Source: Quercus robur
Taxonomy: Eukaryota; Streptophyta; Magnoliopsida; Fagales; Fagaceae
Assembly (NCBI RefSeq): GCF_932294415.1
Contig: NC_065535.1
Location: forward strand, 68,875,362 to 68,939,361
Direction: 5' to 3'
Length of the DNA: 64,000 nt
A model generated the notes under the pieces. It worked only from the letters and a program-made list of their open reading frames with translations, was not told the DNA's origin and made no database searches. This document shows positions 1 to 10,721 of the stretch, one piece after another. Made by a program: the position numbers and the translations under genes. Position 1 is the first letter of the stretch; the number at the start of each line of letters is the position of its first letter.

Positions 1-662
1 TCTAGATCGTCTTCTGGGCGCACGCGCCGCCCTGTCGGCCTCCTCGTCCGCCGATCTACGAAACCTGCGATTGCGGCCCTCATCTGAGATAACACGCGCT
101 CTCACGCGCTTCCAGGATTTCTGGCTTCTCCTCCACGCGCCGGTGACGCTATCACGTGCATTCCACGCGCCGGAAAACTATTGCTGATGTCATCTGACGT
201 CATCGGATGACGTCATCACTCCACGTCAGCAACCACGCAAGCACGTCCACGTCAGCCCTAGTCCACGTCAGCGACACGTCATCAGCCACGTCAGCAGTGT
301 CGTCTCGTCAGCACCACGTCACCTAGCTGACCGTTGACCGGACCGACCCGACCCGGACCACCCGGATCTGACCCGTGAGCACTTTGACTGTTGACTTTGA
401 CTCTGGACCAGTTGACTTTGACTTTTTGCGTTGACCTTTGACCAAAAGTCAAAATTTCCAAAAGGGCCTATCTTGCTCAGTTTTTCGCGTAGATTCCGAT
501 TTTGGCCTCCGTTTCTTCATTTGAAGTTTCGAAATTGGACAATTGGCACATTCTTCATTGTGGTTTCTTCAAAGGCATTCTACAAGGCATCTTCAAGTGA
601 TCTTCTCATGCTTATCCAACCTCAAGTCTTCATCAAGCTTCCGCCTTGAGTTTGAGGGAGGG
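1..662 (+). mobile_element. 3' internal end of a Ty1/copia-like element (element A)
   Basis: This stretch is GC-rich, unlike the AT-rich spacer elsewhere. It has no long ORF. It ends in a purine-rich tract (about 650-662) directly before a TGTTAG LTR start, which is the usual polypurine-tract-to-3'-LTR junction of plant copia elements. Between about 185 and 330 it carries six CACGTCA-type motifs and two perfect TGACGTCA palindromes. Further on there are repeated GTTGACTTTGAC-like words (about 385-440). I infer the internal region of a non-autonomous or decayed element whose 5' part lies left of the window. No reverse transcriptase or integrase coding is visible here. Confidence 0.5.
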
Positions 663-869
663 TGTTAGAGATATATATTAGACATATTAGCCCAATATAA
701 TAGGCCCAAGCCCATTCCTGCTTGTACTAGTAGTCTAGGGTTTAGTCGCCTATATATACTCATGTTAGGGTTCATTGTAACACAGGAGGTTATTGTACTA
801 CACTCTCATACAATAAAGATGTAGCCCTTAAGGGATTCCTCCGTGGATGTAGGCCGTAAGGCTGAACCA
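663..869 (+). mobile_element. LTR of element A (copia type)
   Basis: It starts TGTTAG straight after the purine tract and can be closed at a CA dinucleotide at 868-869, giving about 207 bp. It contains a TATA-like CTATATATA near 750, a poly(A)-signal-like AATAAA near 813, and a 'gtagccctt..ccgtggatgtaggc' R/U5-type stretch common in plant copia LTRs. It is not similar to the LTR at 5033-5216, so it is not the 5' partner of that LTR. The 3' boundary is inferred, because no second copy of this LTR is in the window. Confidence 0.55.
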
Positions 870-891
870 CTTTTTGGTCATTTTCTTCATT

Positions 892-3800
892 ATGGCTCAA
901 CAAAGTGAACGAGATATCATACGTGCTATCACCATCATGTTGGATGGTCCTACTAGCTATCATGCATGGTCTCAGAATATGACCGTCTTTCTCAAGGGTC
1001 GTAAACTGTGGAGATATGTGACTGGTTCAATTCCTAAGCCAGTACCAAACCCTAAGTCCAAAGCCACAGCTGCTGAAGAGTCTTCCAAGACTGCTGTTAC
1101 AACAGATGATTATGAAGAACGTCTAGAAGAATGGGAGAGTATTCAGAGTAAGATCTTATCTTGGTTTATCAATACCTCTATTCCCTCTATTCATAATCTT
1201 CTTCCTCGTCTTGAAACTGCTGAGGCTGCTTGGAAATTTTTGGCCGATCGTTATAACTGCACTAATGATTCAAGCTTGGAGTTTCACATTGAATCCAAGC
1301 TTTATCAAATGCGCCAAGAGACAGGTCAGTCTATTTCTGATTTTTATTCTCAGACTTCTACTATGTGGGAACAACTCTCTGCTGCAGATCCTCCACTGGT
1401 GTGTTCTAAGGACATTGAGCTCTTTGTCAAATATCGAGATCGCCGTAGATTTATGCACTTCATGATGGGTTTACGTGAGGATTTTGAGCCTACTAGGGCT
1501 TCTCTACTTAGCCGATCTCCTACTCCTTCTCTTGATGCTGCAGTAAAGGAGCTCATTTCTGAGGAGAATCGTCGGCCCACTTATCACATGACATCATCTG
1601 ATCATGTCTTGGCTACACCCTCACCACAGCCTCCCATTGTTGCATTCACTGCTCCTCCGCGAATAAACTCCGGACGTCCCACCTCTCAGTCTTCCAAAGG
1701 TGCTCACTGCAAGTTTTGCCGTGCCAAAGGCCATGACATCTCTGTTTGTCGTAAGCTACAGAAATTTGTGCAAGAGCAGAATAAAACTTCTCTTCCTCAG
1801 GCAGCTGCTGTATGTCCTTCAGATCCATCGGTTCCTACAGGTCCATCTTTGGCTTCCTCACTTACTACGGCTGATATTGAGGCAGTTGTTCAACAGGTTT
1901 TATCCCGCACTTCCACTGCCCTTTCTGTCACCTCAGGTAAACAACCTTGGTTTTTTGATACTGCATGTTGTAACCATATGACTCCTGATGAATCCCAATT
2001 TTCTGATAAGGCACCCTTAGAACATCCAATCACCATTTACACTGCTGATGGAACTCCTATGCCTGTTAGTCATAAAGGAACAATCTCTTCTTCTTGTTTA
2101 TCCCTTAGTGACACTTTTCATATTCCAAAGTTATCCCTCAATTTGCTTTCTGTTGGTCAACTTTGCGAATTAGGCGTAGATCTTCTATTTACTAATCATG
2201 GTGTGGATGTGCAGGATCCCCGGACGGGTCAAGTGCTTGGGACAGGCCGTAAGGTTGGTCGCATGTTTGAGGTTCATGACTTGAAGATTCCTTCACAAGT
2301 TGTTTCTGCAGCTGCTACAACTGCCACCTCCTCACCTGATCTATGGCATGCTCGTCTTGGTCATCCATCCTTATCTCGTCTTCAATTGTTAGCTTCTCAA
2401 GGTCATTTAGGTTCAGTTCAGTTTTCAAAATTTGATTGTACTTCCTGTCATTTTGGCAAACAAACAAAATTGCCATTTAATAAAAGTGACTCATTTTCTT
2501 CTACTCCTTTTGATCTTATACATTCTGATATTTGGGGTCCTGCACCTGTTCCCACTGAGGGGGGATCTAAATATTTTGTCATATTTGTGGATGATTTTTC
2601 TCGGTATACTTGGATTTATCTGCTTCACCATAGGTCTGAACTTGTGTCTATTTACCAAACATTTCATAAAATGATTGAAACACAGTTCAATTGCACCGTT
2701 AAAGTCTTTCGATCAGATAATGCTCAAGAATATAATGATAAATCTTTCCTATCCTTTTTAGACAGACATGGTACTCTTCCTCAGCGGTCTTGTCCTTACA
2801 CCTCTCAACAAAATGGTCGTGCAGAACGAAAACATCGTCACATTCTTGATGTTGTCCGCACCCTTCTCATTTCTGCCTCTCTTCCTGAGCGATTTTGGGG
2901 TGAGGCCGCACTCACTGCTGTGCACACTATTAATCGTATTCCTTCACCAACTACACACAACAAATCACCATTTGAGCTTCTCTATGGTCAAACTCCTGAC
3001 TACTCCTCTCTTCGGGTTTTTGGTTGTGCTTGCTTTGTCTCTCTTCCTCCTCATGAACGAACAAAGCTCCAACCTCGTACTCGTCTCTGTTGTTTCCTTG
3101 GTTATGGTGTGTCTCAAAAAGGGTTTCGCTGCTATGATCCCATTTCTCATCGCCTTCGTGTCTCCCGTCATGTTGAGTTTTGGGAACATCGTCCTTTCAC
3201 GAGTCTTCAGCAGTTTCCTACATCTTCTTCCTCAGAGTCTCCCATTTTTACTGATCTTTTTCTCCCTCTCTATCCTGAACTTGTGGAGGATTCTTCAGCA
3301 TCGACTGCCTCTCCAGACAACTCATCTCCGGTTCTGTCTCCGGCATATGACCCGCCTGTCTTGGATCTTGTGGCACCACCCTCTCCTGAGTCTCCTATTG
3401 GTCCTGAACTTCGTCGTTCCACTCGGGTAAGCATTCCTCCCCCTTATCTCACTGATTATCATTGCTCTTTTGCTCTTGCCACTCTCTATGAACCTCACAC
3501 CTATCGTGAGGCTCATACTGACCCTCTTTGGCAGCAAGCTATGAATGAAGAACTAGATGCCCTTCATAAGAATCACACGTGGGATATGGTTGATTTGCCT
3601 CCTGGTCAGTCTGTAGTAGGTTGTAGGTGGGTTTACAAGATCAAGACCAAGGCTGATGGATCTGTTGAACGATACAAGGCTCGCCTAGTTGCCAAGGGCT
3701 TTACTCAGGAGTATGGTATTGATTATGAGGAAACATTTGCTCCTGTTGCTCGTCTTACATCTGTTAGATGTCTCATTGCTGTGGCTGCTGTTCGCCATCG

Positions 3801-5025
3801 GCCTCTTTATCAAATGGATGTGAAGAATGCTTTCCTCAATGGCGACCTCCATGAAGAAGTGTACATGCAACCACCCCCTGGCTATCCACACTCAGGCAAT
3901 CAAGTTTGCCGCCTTCGCCGTGCTCTTTATGGCCTCAAGCAGGCTCCTCGAGCTTGGTTTGAAAAGTTTAGCTCAGTTGTTGCTCAGCAGGGTTTCACTT
4001 CGAGTCCTCATGACACTGCTCTCTTTGTTCGGAGATCCTCTGCTGGTATCACTCTTATTCTTCTTTATGTTGATGATATGATTATTACTGGAGATGATTC
4101 TGCAGGTATCCGCTCTCTTCAGAGCTTCCTTAGTCAGCATTTTGAGATGAAAGATTTGGGCACTCTCAGCTATTTTCTTGGGCTTGAGGTTACCTCATCC
4201 TCTGATGGATACTATCTTTCCCAGGCTAAATATGCTTCTGATCTTCTCTCCAAAGCCGGTGTCACTGATAACAAGACTGTTTCCACTCCTTTGGAATACA
4301 ATGCAAAGCTCACACCCTTGGACGGTGAACCTATATCCGATGCTACTCGCTATCGTCAGTTGGTTGGCAGTTTGATCTATCTCACTGTTACTCGTCCGGA
4401 TATTTCACATGCCGTGGGTATGGTTAGTAAGTTCATGGATGCACCTCGTTCTGTCCACTATGCTGCTGTTCTTCGGATTCTCCGATATGTCAAAGGCACA
4501 CTTTATCATGGTCTGCATTACTCCTCTCGATCTTCTCTCGAGCTTCATGCTTATTCAGATGCTGACTGGGCAGGTGATCCGACTGATCGATACTCTATCA
4601 CAGGTTTCTGTTTCCTGTTAGGTACTTCTCTGGTCTCGTGGCGCAGCAAGAAGCAGGATGTGGTTTCCCGTTCTAGTACTGAGGCTGAGTATCGTGCCCT
4701 TGCCGACACCACTTGTGAGCTTGTTTGGCTTCGCTGGCTCTTGGCTGACATGGATGCTCCACAGCCCACTGCCACTCCTCTTTATTGTGACAATCGTAGT
4801 GCTATCTACATTGCTCATAATGATGTCTTCCATGAACGCACTAAGCATATTGAGATCGACTGCCACATCACTCGCCAGCATCTTAAGAAAGGAAATCTCC
4901 AGTTATTCTCCATCTCCTCTGCTGACCAGCCTGCTGATATCTTTACCAAGACTCACCCGCCTGGTCGTCTTCGAGATCTTATATCCAAACTCCAGTTGGC
5001 TTCCTCCTTGCCACCTCGAGTTTGA
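892..5025 (+). CDS. Ty1/copia gag-pol polyprotein (element B)
   Basis: One uninterrupted reading frame encodes a self-mobilising retrotransposon polyprotein of about 1377 aa. I start it at the Met of MAQQSERD; an upstream in-frame ATG at 874 adds six residues. Domains in order (rough residues from 892): a gag/UBN2 region; a CCHC zinc knuckle (CKFC..H..C, ~272); an aspartic protease with DTA in place of the usual DSG/DTG (~355); integrase with an HHCC zinc site (~485) and D, D, E residues near 544, 609 and 644; reverse transcriptase with YVDD (~1058); and RNase H with SDADW and SSTEAEY (~1220-1270). The order PR-IN-RT-RH defines copia rather than gypsy. There are no stops or frameshifts, which suggests recent activity. 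Its 3' LTR is present. A matching 5' LTR is not in the window, and no tRNA-Met primer site was seen just upstream. Confidence 0.95.
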   Translation: MAQQSERDIIRAITIMLDGPTSYHAWSQNMTVFLKGRKLWRYVTGSIPKPVPNPKSKATAAEESSKTAVTTDDYEERLEEWESIQSKILSWFINTSIPSIHNLLPRLETAEAAWKFLADRYNCTNDSSLEFHIESKLYQMRQETGQSISDFYSQTSTMWEQLSAADPPLVCSKDIELFVKYRDRRRFMHFMMGLREDFEPTRASLLSRSPTPSLDAAVKELISEENRRPTYHMTSSDHVLATPSPQPPIVAFTAPPRINSGRPTSQSSKGAHCKFCRAKGHDISVCRKLQKFVQEQNKTSLPQAAAVCPSDPSVPTGPSLASSLTTADIEAVVQQVLSRTSTALSVTSGKQPWFFDTACCNHMTPDESQFSDKAPLEHPITIYTADGTPMPVSHKGTISSSCLSLSDTFHIPKLSLNLLSVGQLCELGVDLLFTNHGVDVQDPRTGQVLGTGRKVGRMFEVHDLKIPSQVVSAAATTATSSPDLWHARLGHPSLSRLQLLASQGHLGSVQFSKFDCTSCHFGKQTKLPFNKSDSFSSTPFDLIHSDIWGPAPVPTEGGSKYFVIFVDDFSRYTWIYLLHHRSELVSIYQTFHKMIETQFNCTVKVFRSDNAQEYNDKSFLSFLDRHGTLPQRSCPYTSQQNGRAERKHRHILDVVRTLLISASLPERFWGEAALTAVHTINRIPSPTTHNKSPFELLYGQTPDYSSLRVFGCACFVSLPPHERTKLQPRTRLCCFLGYGVSQKGFRCYDPISHRLRVSRHVEFWEHRPFTSLQQFPTSSSSESPIFTDLFLPLYPELVEDSSASTASPDNSSPVLSPAYDPPVLDLVAPPSPESPIGPELRRSTRVSIPPPYLTDYHCSFALATLYEPHTYREAHTDPLWQQAMNEELDALHKNHTWDMVDLPPGQSVVGCRWVYKIKTKADGSVERYKARLVAKGFTQEYGIDYEETFAPVARLTSVRCLIAVAAVRHRPLYQMDVKNAFLNGDLHEEVYMQPPPGYPHSGNQVCRLRRALYGLKQAPRAWFEKFSSVVAQQGFTSSPHDTALFVRRSSAGITLILLYVDDMIITGDDSAGIRSLQSFLSQHFEMKDLGTLSYFLGLEVTSSSDGYYLSQAKYASDLLSKAGVTDNKTVSTPLEYNAKLTPLDGEPISDATRYRQLVGSLIYLTVTRPDISHAVGMVSKFMDAPRSVHYAAVLRILRYVKGTLYHGLHYSSRSSLELHAYSDADWAGDPTDRYSITGFCFLLGTSLVSWRSKKQDVVSRSSTEAEYRALADTTCELVWLRWLLADMDAPQPTATPLYCDNRSAIYIAHNDVFHERTKHIEIDCHITRQHLKKGNLQLFSISSADQPADIFTKTHPPGRLRDLISKLQLASSLPPRV

Positions 5026-5032
5026 GGGGGGA

Positions 5033-5216
5033 TGTTAGTGTATAGCTTAGACTAGTTTAGCCCATTGGGCTTAGCCCAGTATACTGTACTTGTAGTTTAC
5101 TCCTTTTACTTGTACTGCACACATACCTAGCCTATATAAGGCTCTCTATTGTATATTATTTCACACACATTAATATACAGACTATTCAGTCTTTCTCACA
5201 CTTTATATTCTTAACA
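5033..5216 (+). mobile_element. 3' LTR of copia element B
   Basis: This 184-bp LTR begins TGTTAG and ends TTAACA, giving a short terminal inverted repeat TGTTA/TAACA. It follows a G-rich polypurine tract (about 5019-5032) immediately after the pol stop. A TATA box (TATATAAG, 5133-5140) and AT-rich downstream sequence are visible. The next base, 5217, is in frame with the aspartic protease coding sequence, so the insertion point in the host gene is exact to the base. Confidence 0.88.
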
Positions 5217-6241
5217 GCAAATATATCCATTGGTTCACCTCCTCTTCCACAGCTCCTGGTTATGGACACAGGCAGTGGTCTATTATGGACTCAATGTCAA
5301 CCTTGCACTCACTGTTTTACCCAAGCTCTTTCAATTTTTAATCCTCCCGAGTCTTCCACATATAGTACGCTACCTTGTACGTCTCCTTGCTATCGAGCTC
5401 CCGGTAGCAATTGTCAAGCTTCACATTGCGCCTTCAAACAAGGATACATCGATGGCACCTCTGTATCTGGGTTTTTGGGCACTGAAAAGCTCACCTTTGA
5501 GACTTCTGATGACGGAATAACATCAATACCCAATTTAGTTTTGGGTTGTGCAAATAGCGTGGGTGGTTTTGGTGGCCAAAGTAGCGGAATACTTGGTCTA
5601 GCCGCTGACAAAATATCTTTGGTGAATCAAGTGGGTTCTAAATTCTCTTATTGCTTTGGCCCTATTAGGGATCCTCAATATAGTCATAATCAGTTGATTT
5701 TTGGGGATGGAGCAATAATACAAGGCTCTTCTACCCCAATTGAAATTTTGGCTGGCCTTTACTTTCTAACCTTAGAAAGCATCAGCGTGGGAGAGAAAAC
5801 ATTTTGCCTGAAGTGTTTACAATGACTCCAGCAGGCAAAGGTGGAGTAATGATTGACTCAGGTACAACACTTACTTATCTTCCAAGAGGAGCGTTCGATC
5901 CACTTAACGCCGAAGTTCGGAGATTGATGGATGGCTTGGTACAACTCGTGTCAAGACCTAGCTATGCAGCTCCATGCTTCAATGGGGTCATCAATCGTGA
6001 CCTTGTTGGGTTTCCAGTAGTAACCTTTAACTTTGCAAATGGAGTTGATTTGGCTTTAGACGTAGAGAGCTTGTTTATCGAAACAAGTCCAATCCAATTT
6101 TGCATGGCTGTGCTTCCGAGTATAGCAAATGACATGACTATTATTGGAGTAATGGCTCAACAAAATTATAATATTGCCTATGATCTTGCTGGGAACTCAG
6201 TTTCCATGGAACGGATAGACTGTGAACTGTTAGAGTCCTAG
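5217..6241 (+). pseudogene. Nepenthesin/CDR1-type aspartic protease, broken
   Basis: This is the remains of a plant A1-family aspartic endopeptidase, normally secreted or vacuolar. The first codons read ANISIGSPP, so the match starts inside the first lobe right at the LTR edge; the signal peptide and propeptide are missing. The first catalytic motif is DTGS (5265-5276), followed by the Cys-rich TQCQPC insert typical of nepenthesins. The frame stops at 5825, and the coding continues from about 5810 in another frame (LPEVFTMTP), so there is an indel near 5805-5815. The second catalytic motif DSGT is at 5855-5866. The C-terminus GVMAQQNYNIAYD..CELLES and its stop at 6239-6241 look complete. With both a truncation and a frameshift, it is very likely non-functional. 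Family members act in defence signalling or storage-protein turnover; the role here is not known. Confidence 0.9.
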
Positions 6242-6600
6242 TGAAGTGAGATGTCTTTGGAAGAATTATTATATTTTCTATTTTATAAATTTTCTAGAAT
6301 AAGATCTTTTATTTTATTTGGATTTTGGTGTTGTTGCTAATTAAGTCAAATGATAAGGGTGTTTTTCTCTTTTCCTCCAAATAAGATCTAGTCTTGTTTA
6401 GTACATAGATATAATGGTTTTCATTTTTCAGAATGAGCAATGTTTGTTAAACGCATGCCAAAAAAAAAAACTTCAATAGTGACAAATTCACAATTTTCAA
6501 CTTAGATTCACGATTTAAGCAATGATGGGTAATTGACCTCGCTAAGACATTGAAAGCGGCCATTTTCTAGATTGGAATTTTTCAACAGGAACTTAGAGTT
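6242..6600. other. Downstream flank of the protease pseudogene
   Basis: AT-rich sequence, probably the former 3' UTR and downstream region of the protease. No gene or clear repeat seen. Confidence 0.5.
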
Positions 6601-6607
6601 TTGGCAT

Positions 6608-6960
6608 TTAAATTGGATAAAGTTTGGTTACAAACATAGTTATAACCAATGACTACAACTCTATTCAAAATATTTTTATTGGATATAAATTTTGATAAAT
6701 TCACCATTGAATTACATTTTCTTCTTATATCTCTCATGCTTGCAAAATTCCAAAAGATCAAAGACTAATGCTTTTTTATTAATCAAATGTTTAAATTTCA
6801 AGTTTTTTGTAATCTAAAATTATGTATAAAAAATAAGTTAAAAAATAGTAAATAAAATTTTATTGGCACGAAATTATATATTCATGTTAAGGAAAAAAAA
6901 AACACGCAATCCAATTATTACATTTTCAAAATATATAATTATGTTAATTTTTTTAGTGGG
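6608..6960 (+). mobile_element. Degenerate copy of the GGACAAAGTTTAG MITE family
   Basis: It starts with a GGATAAAGTTTGGTTACAAA-like left end and shares the family's internal words (attttgataaattcacca, tatgcataa-like, cacgcaatccaa) with the copies at 15303, 51800 and 53083. The right terminal repeat is not recognisable, so the copy is truncated or decayed. Confidence 0.55.
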
Positions 6961-9212
6961 AGTTGGGAGTTAAGTGTTCAAAGTTCAAACATTATATTGT
7001 TATATATTAGCCTCGGGCCTCTCATCGGAAAACCATCAACATAGACCACAAAACCACCATCCACTTTTGGGTCCAATGGCAATCTAGCAGATGTATCAAC
7101 AGATCAAGTTCTTCTCTCCTCACTTCAACTACTTTAATCTTCTTTGGTGGCTCCACCACCAATTCCTCCAAGAGAAGCAAGATAGTTGGAGTTTGATTTA
7201 GGGATACAGATATCCAATTAGAAATGGGTTTGAATCGGGTGTAATAGAAACAGGTTGTTTAAGGTGTTTATAACTTTTTAATAATTAAAAAGTTGCCATG
7301 TCATTTAAAAATGACGTATCATTGTTTCATTAGATTCATAGTTAAAGAAACTAATAGAGGTAAATATAAGGACCTATGCTCACTTGAAATTTCGGGGAGC
7401 AAAACAACTTAATAGATAAACTTTAGGAACCTCTAGTGAATCTTATCCTAAATGAAATCTCTTTTTTTGAGCCTTGACATATGCGAGATTGACTATGAAT
7501 TGAACAATGTTAAATATGTTATACAATCTAAATATGCTTAGGATCGTAGGGTAAATGGTGACTAAGGCACCAGTTGCTTCTAGAAAATTTTCAACCCGAT
7601 TCATGATTCTAAACCTAGTCATCTGGATAGAGTGTGACCATATTCACGTAGATTATTAGTAGATAAACTTAGCATGTACATGACTTTTGAATTCCAAATA
7701 AATGTGCTATTTGTTACTTCATTAATGAGAACCATCAATTTCATTGACATGATGCAAAGCCTAAGAATTTTATAATGCATTGGAAATTTGTTTGCAATTT
7801 GTATTAAGCTTGATTCGGCTAGTTAAGAATTTGGTTACTTACTACTAAAATGTTTCAATATATATTGAGTGGACAAGCTCGCCTCATTTCTTCCCTTTTG
7901 CGTTTCAAATTGAGAGGAATATCAAGTTTTGGGGCTTTGGCTAAGCTCAGCACATGAGATGACTTTAAGATTAATTTCACAACTAGTTGCTAACCTTTAC
8001 GATGCACAAGATAGTTATATTTAAAATCACTTATATTTATAATAACAAAGATAAAACAAATGTGTGACTGCATTAAAGATAAATTAATATAAATGAATCT
8101 AAATGCTTAGAAAGGCTTTTAGAATAATTTCCCAAAAATTGAAGAGACCAATTTGATATTGTTAAGGTCTAAAAAATAATAATTGTAACTTCTTAGGATC
8201 AAGCATGCTATCTACTATAGTCAGACCTAAAACACTATTATGCCATCATAAAAAATAAAGGATTTTCAAATTTTAACATAAATATCATTCTAGAATTCCA
8301 TCTATTCTTCTTAAACATGCACCTCTAAATTCTAATTAACATGGAATATGAGCTTAAAGGAAATCAAATATCAATAAAAGCCTAATTAGCCTAGCAAAAA
8401 TAAACTAAAAGAAAAAAGAGAATACAACATAAAAATAAAGATGGTAATTTTTTTTATAAAAAAAATCAAGGCAATGAGAGAATTTTATGCAAAATCTACA
8501 TTCATTTTTGCACCAACAAATCTATACAACTTCATATTACATATAAATTAACTTTATTTTCTAATATAAATTATTACATATAAATAAACCTCATTACATA
8601 AATATATTCTACACTTATATGATTTTGGAGATCATTCACCTAACAATCTTCACCCAAGCATCCTCCTTCTAGAGTCCCATCTCTTTTCTTTAAACCTACA
8701 TATGAACAATTTTAAGTGAAATAGTTTCAGCCAATGATTTTGAGTAAATAAAAGTTACTTTTGCCCAAATCTAAGTGCCCTTTTTTTCTCCTTTTGGAGT
8801 GTGGGTGGGTTTTGCCTTTTTTAATTGCATGCTCTTACTGTACAAAACCAAAAACAAAAGATCCTTGAGTTTCTTATGTTTCAACATCTTATAGCCTTAC
8901 ACATCATCAAACACCATCAGCATGAGATGTTAATTCTGTGAAGCAATGTGAAAAGGAGTTGGAAGACATTATCTGGCAAACTGACTGAAGCCATCCTGTT
9001 CATATATTCATTGCATGCACGTGTGCAAAATTAAAAAAAAAAAAGTTTTGTTTTCTTTGCTCACCATGACCAATATATATCAATCCTAATTGAGCACATA
9101 TGAGTTCAAAATAAAGATAGCACTATCAATTTTTGTCTGCAGTGATTTTTCACTTTAATCAACCAAGACCATTTGTTATAATGAAGAGCTACGTCATTGT
9201 AGAGTTTATGTG
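6961..9212. other. AT-rich spacer without recognised genes
   Basis: I see no coding region supported by motifs and no clear transposon ends. The stretch 7010-7460 has moderately complex sequence that could be an old LTR or gene remnant, but nothing identifies it. Confidence 0.4.
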
Positions 9213-9492
9213 TGCGTTTGGATTCAACTGAATCCTACGTCCACGTTTCCAAGTTTTACGTTTTCCTTTTTTTTTTTTTTTTGCCCGCATTTGTTGACTT
9301 TGGGAGATAATATTTACTGTTATGAACAGTGTATGCACTGTTCACGCACTGTGCATACACTGTTGACGTATTAAAAAATATTAAAAATGGGTCCCACGAT
9401 ACTATTTACACATTTAAAAATTATTTTGCTACAGTGTTTTCTGTTTTCAGTTTTCAGTTTCAGCAACAATAAGTTCAATCCAAACGGACCCT
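9213..9492 (+). mobile_element. MITE, 'GTTTGGAT' family, copy 1
   Basis: A ~280-bp element with ends GTGCGTTTGGATTCAACT and AGTTCAATCCAAACGGACCC, which are inverted versions of each other over roughly 15 bp. The interior shares the marker words 'actgttcacgcactg', 'gggtcccacg', 'aaaattattttgctacagtg' with copies at 37567 and 62041-62567. It is non-coding. Confidence 0.75.
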
Positions 9493-9808
9493 ATATATGG
9501 TATAGAATACGAGTAATGGCAATTGACAACACAGCCACATGCATCTTATTTCATTCATATATACATTAGTTCATCTTATTTGTTCAAGTCAAAATTTACT
9601 TCTCAAAGCAATGAAGTGGACACCACAATGATGCAATCATTTACAGTAAACTTAATCCAAAAGTTCAAACTCTGAATCTGAGTATCATGAATAACCTAAA
9701 CCTGCAACAATAGATTTTCCATGAAGACTGAACAAATTATGGATAGAATTTGAAGAATTCAAAAGCATCAATCATTGCTTGTTATAATAGATATATAGAA
9801 TCAAAATT

Positions 9809-10711
9809 GGTAAAATACTATTTTGGTTCCTAAACTTTATCAAAAGTTTGTTTTTCATCCCTAAACTTTAAGGGCCCGTTTGGTCATAGTTTTAAAAAAT
9901 TGTTGTTTAAAAAGATGTGAAAACTATGGTTTAAAAAATGTTGTTGAAAAACGTGTTTTTAGTGTGAATAAAACAAAAAAATGTGTTTGGTATCATGGTT
10001 TAAACAACATTTTTTAGTGTTCAAAAAATATAAAATATGTGTTTGGTAGGTGTGTTTTGAATGATAAAAAAAGCTGACCAAAGTACAAAATAAATATATT
10101 TTAAATTTGGAGAGAGAACATGGTGGGCCCATAAATCAGGAGAGAGAACATGGCTGACCAAAATATTTTTAAAAAAATTGATCAAAGTACGAAAAAGCTG
10201 ACCTGAGCACAAGTGTGTGTTGTTTAAGATAATTACGGAATTGCCATTGAGCACTAGTGTTTGTTGTTTAAAAACTGTCCGGAGGTGATTTCAAAAATGG
10301 GTTTCATAACATTGGTTTTTGAACAATGTTTTCCAAACAACAGGGAACAGGAATGGTACACCAAACACATTTTTTTTTGTTTTTGGACACTAGTGTTCAG
10401 TGATTAAACACTAAACACTAGTGTTTAAACATGGTGACCAAACGGCACCTAAGGAGTTCATTTTTCTTCCCTAAACTATTGAAAATTTCGTTTTTCATTC
10501 CTAAACTATTGAAAATATTTTATTTATGTCCTTAAACTTTACTTTTCATCCCTAAATTATTGAAATTAGTTCATTTTTCATCCCTATTTTTGTCTCTAAA
10601 CCATTAAAAAAACTCTTTACAAAGTTTAGGGATGAAAAAAGAATTTTTTAAAGTTTAGGGACAAAAAACAAATTTTTGTCAAAGTTTAGGGACCAAAATA
10701 GTATTTTACCC
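9809..10711. mobile_element. MULE-like MITE with a nested insertion
   Basis: The outer ends are GGTAAAATACTATTTTGGTT at left and the inverted ACCAAAATAGTATTTTACC at right. Inward from them lie mirrored 'cctaaacttt..gggatgaaaa' words. The element is flanked by a perfect direct repeat AATCAAAATT (9799-9808 and 10712-10721). A 9-10 bp target duplication is typical of Mutator-like elements. It has no ORF. A second element (9872-10449) sits inside. Confidence 0.8.
9872..10449. mobile_element. PIF/Harbinger (Tourist-like) MITE nested in the above
   Basis: Terminal inverted repeats GGGCCCGTTTGGTCA and GGTGCCGTTTGGTCA (read inward) are flanked by TAA on both sides (9869-9871, 10450-10452), the 3-bp target preference of PIF/Harbinger. 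The 578-bp interior has no coding capacity and repeats the word 'gtgtttggt/tagtgttcaaa'. It interrupts the left arm of the outer MITE, so it is the younger insertion. Confidence 0.82.
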
Positions 10712-10721
10712 AATCAAAATT

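Noticed and set aside
3322..3537. Aspartic-protease-like or coding signal on the minus strand of the copia element
   Set aside because: Antisense of the integrase-RT linker; no motif.
1211..4881. Many ORFs of 60-220 codons on both strands within the copia element
   Set aside because: They overlap the 1377-aa polyprotein in other frames and lack any domain; shadows of a real ORF.
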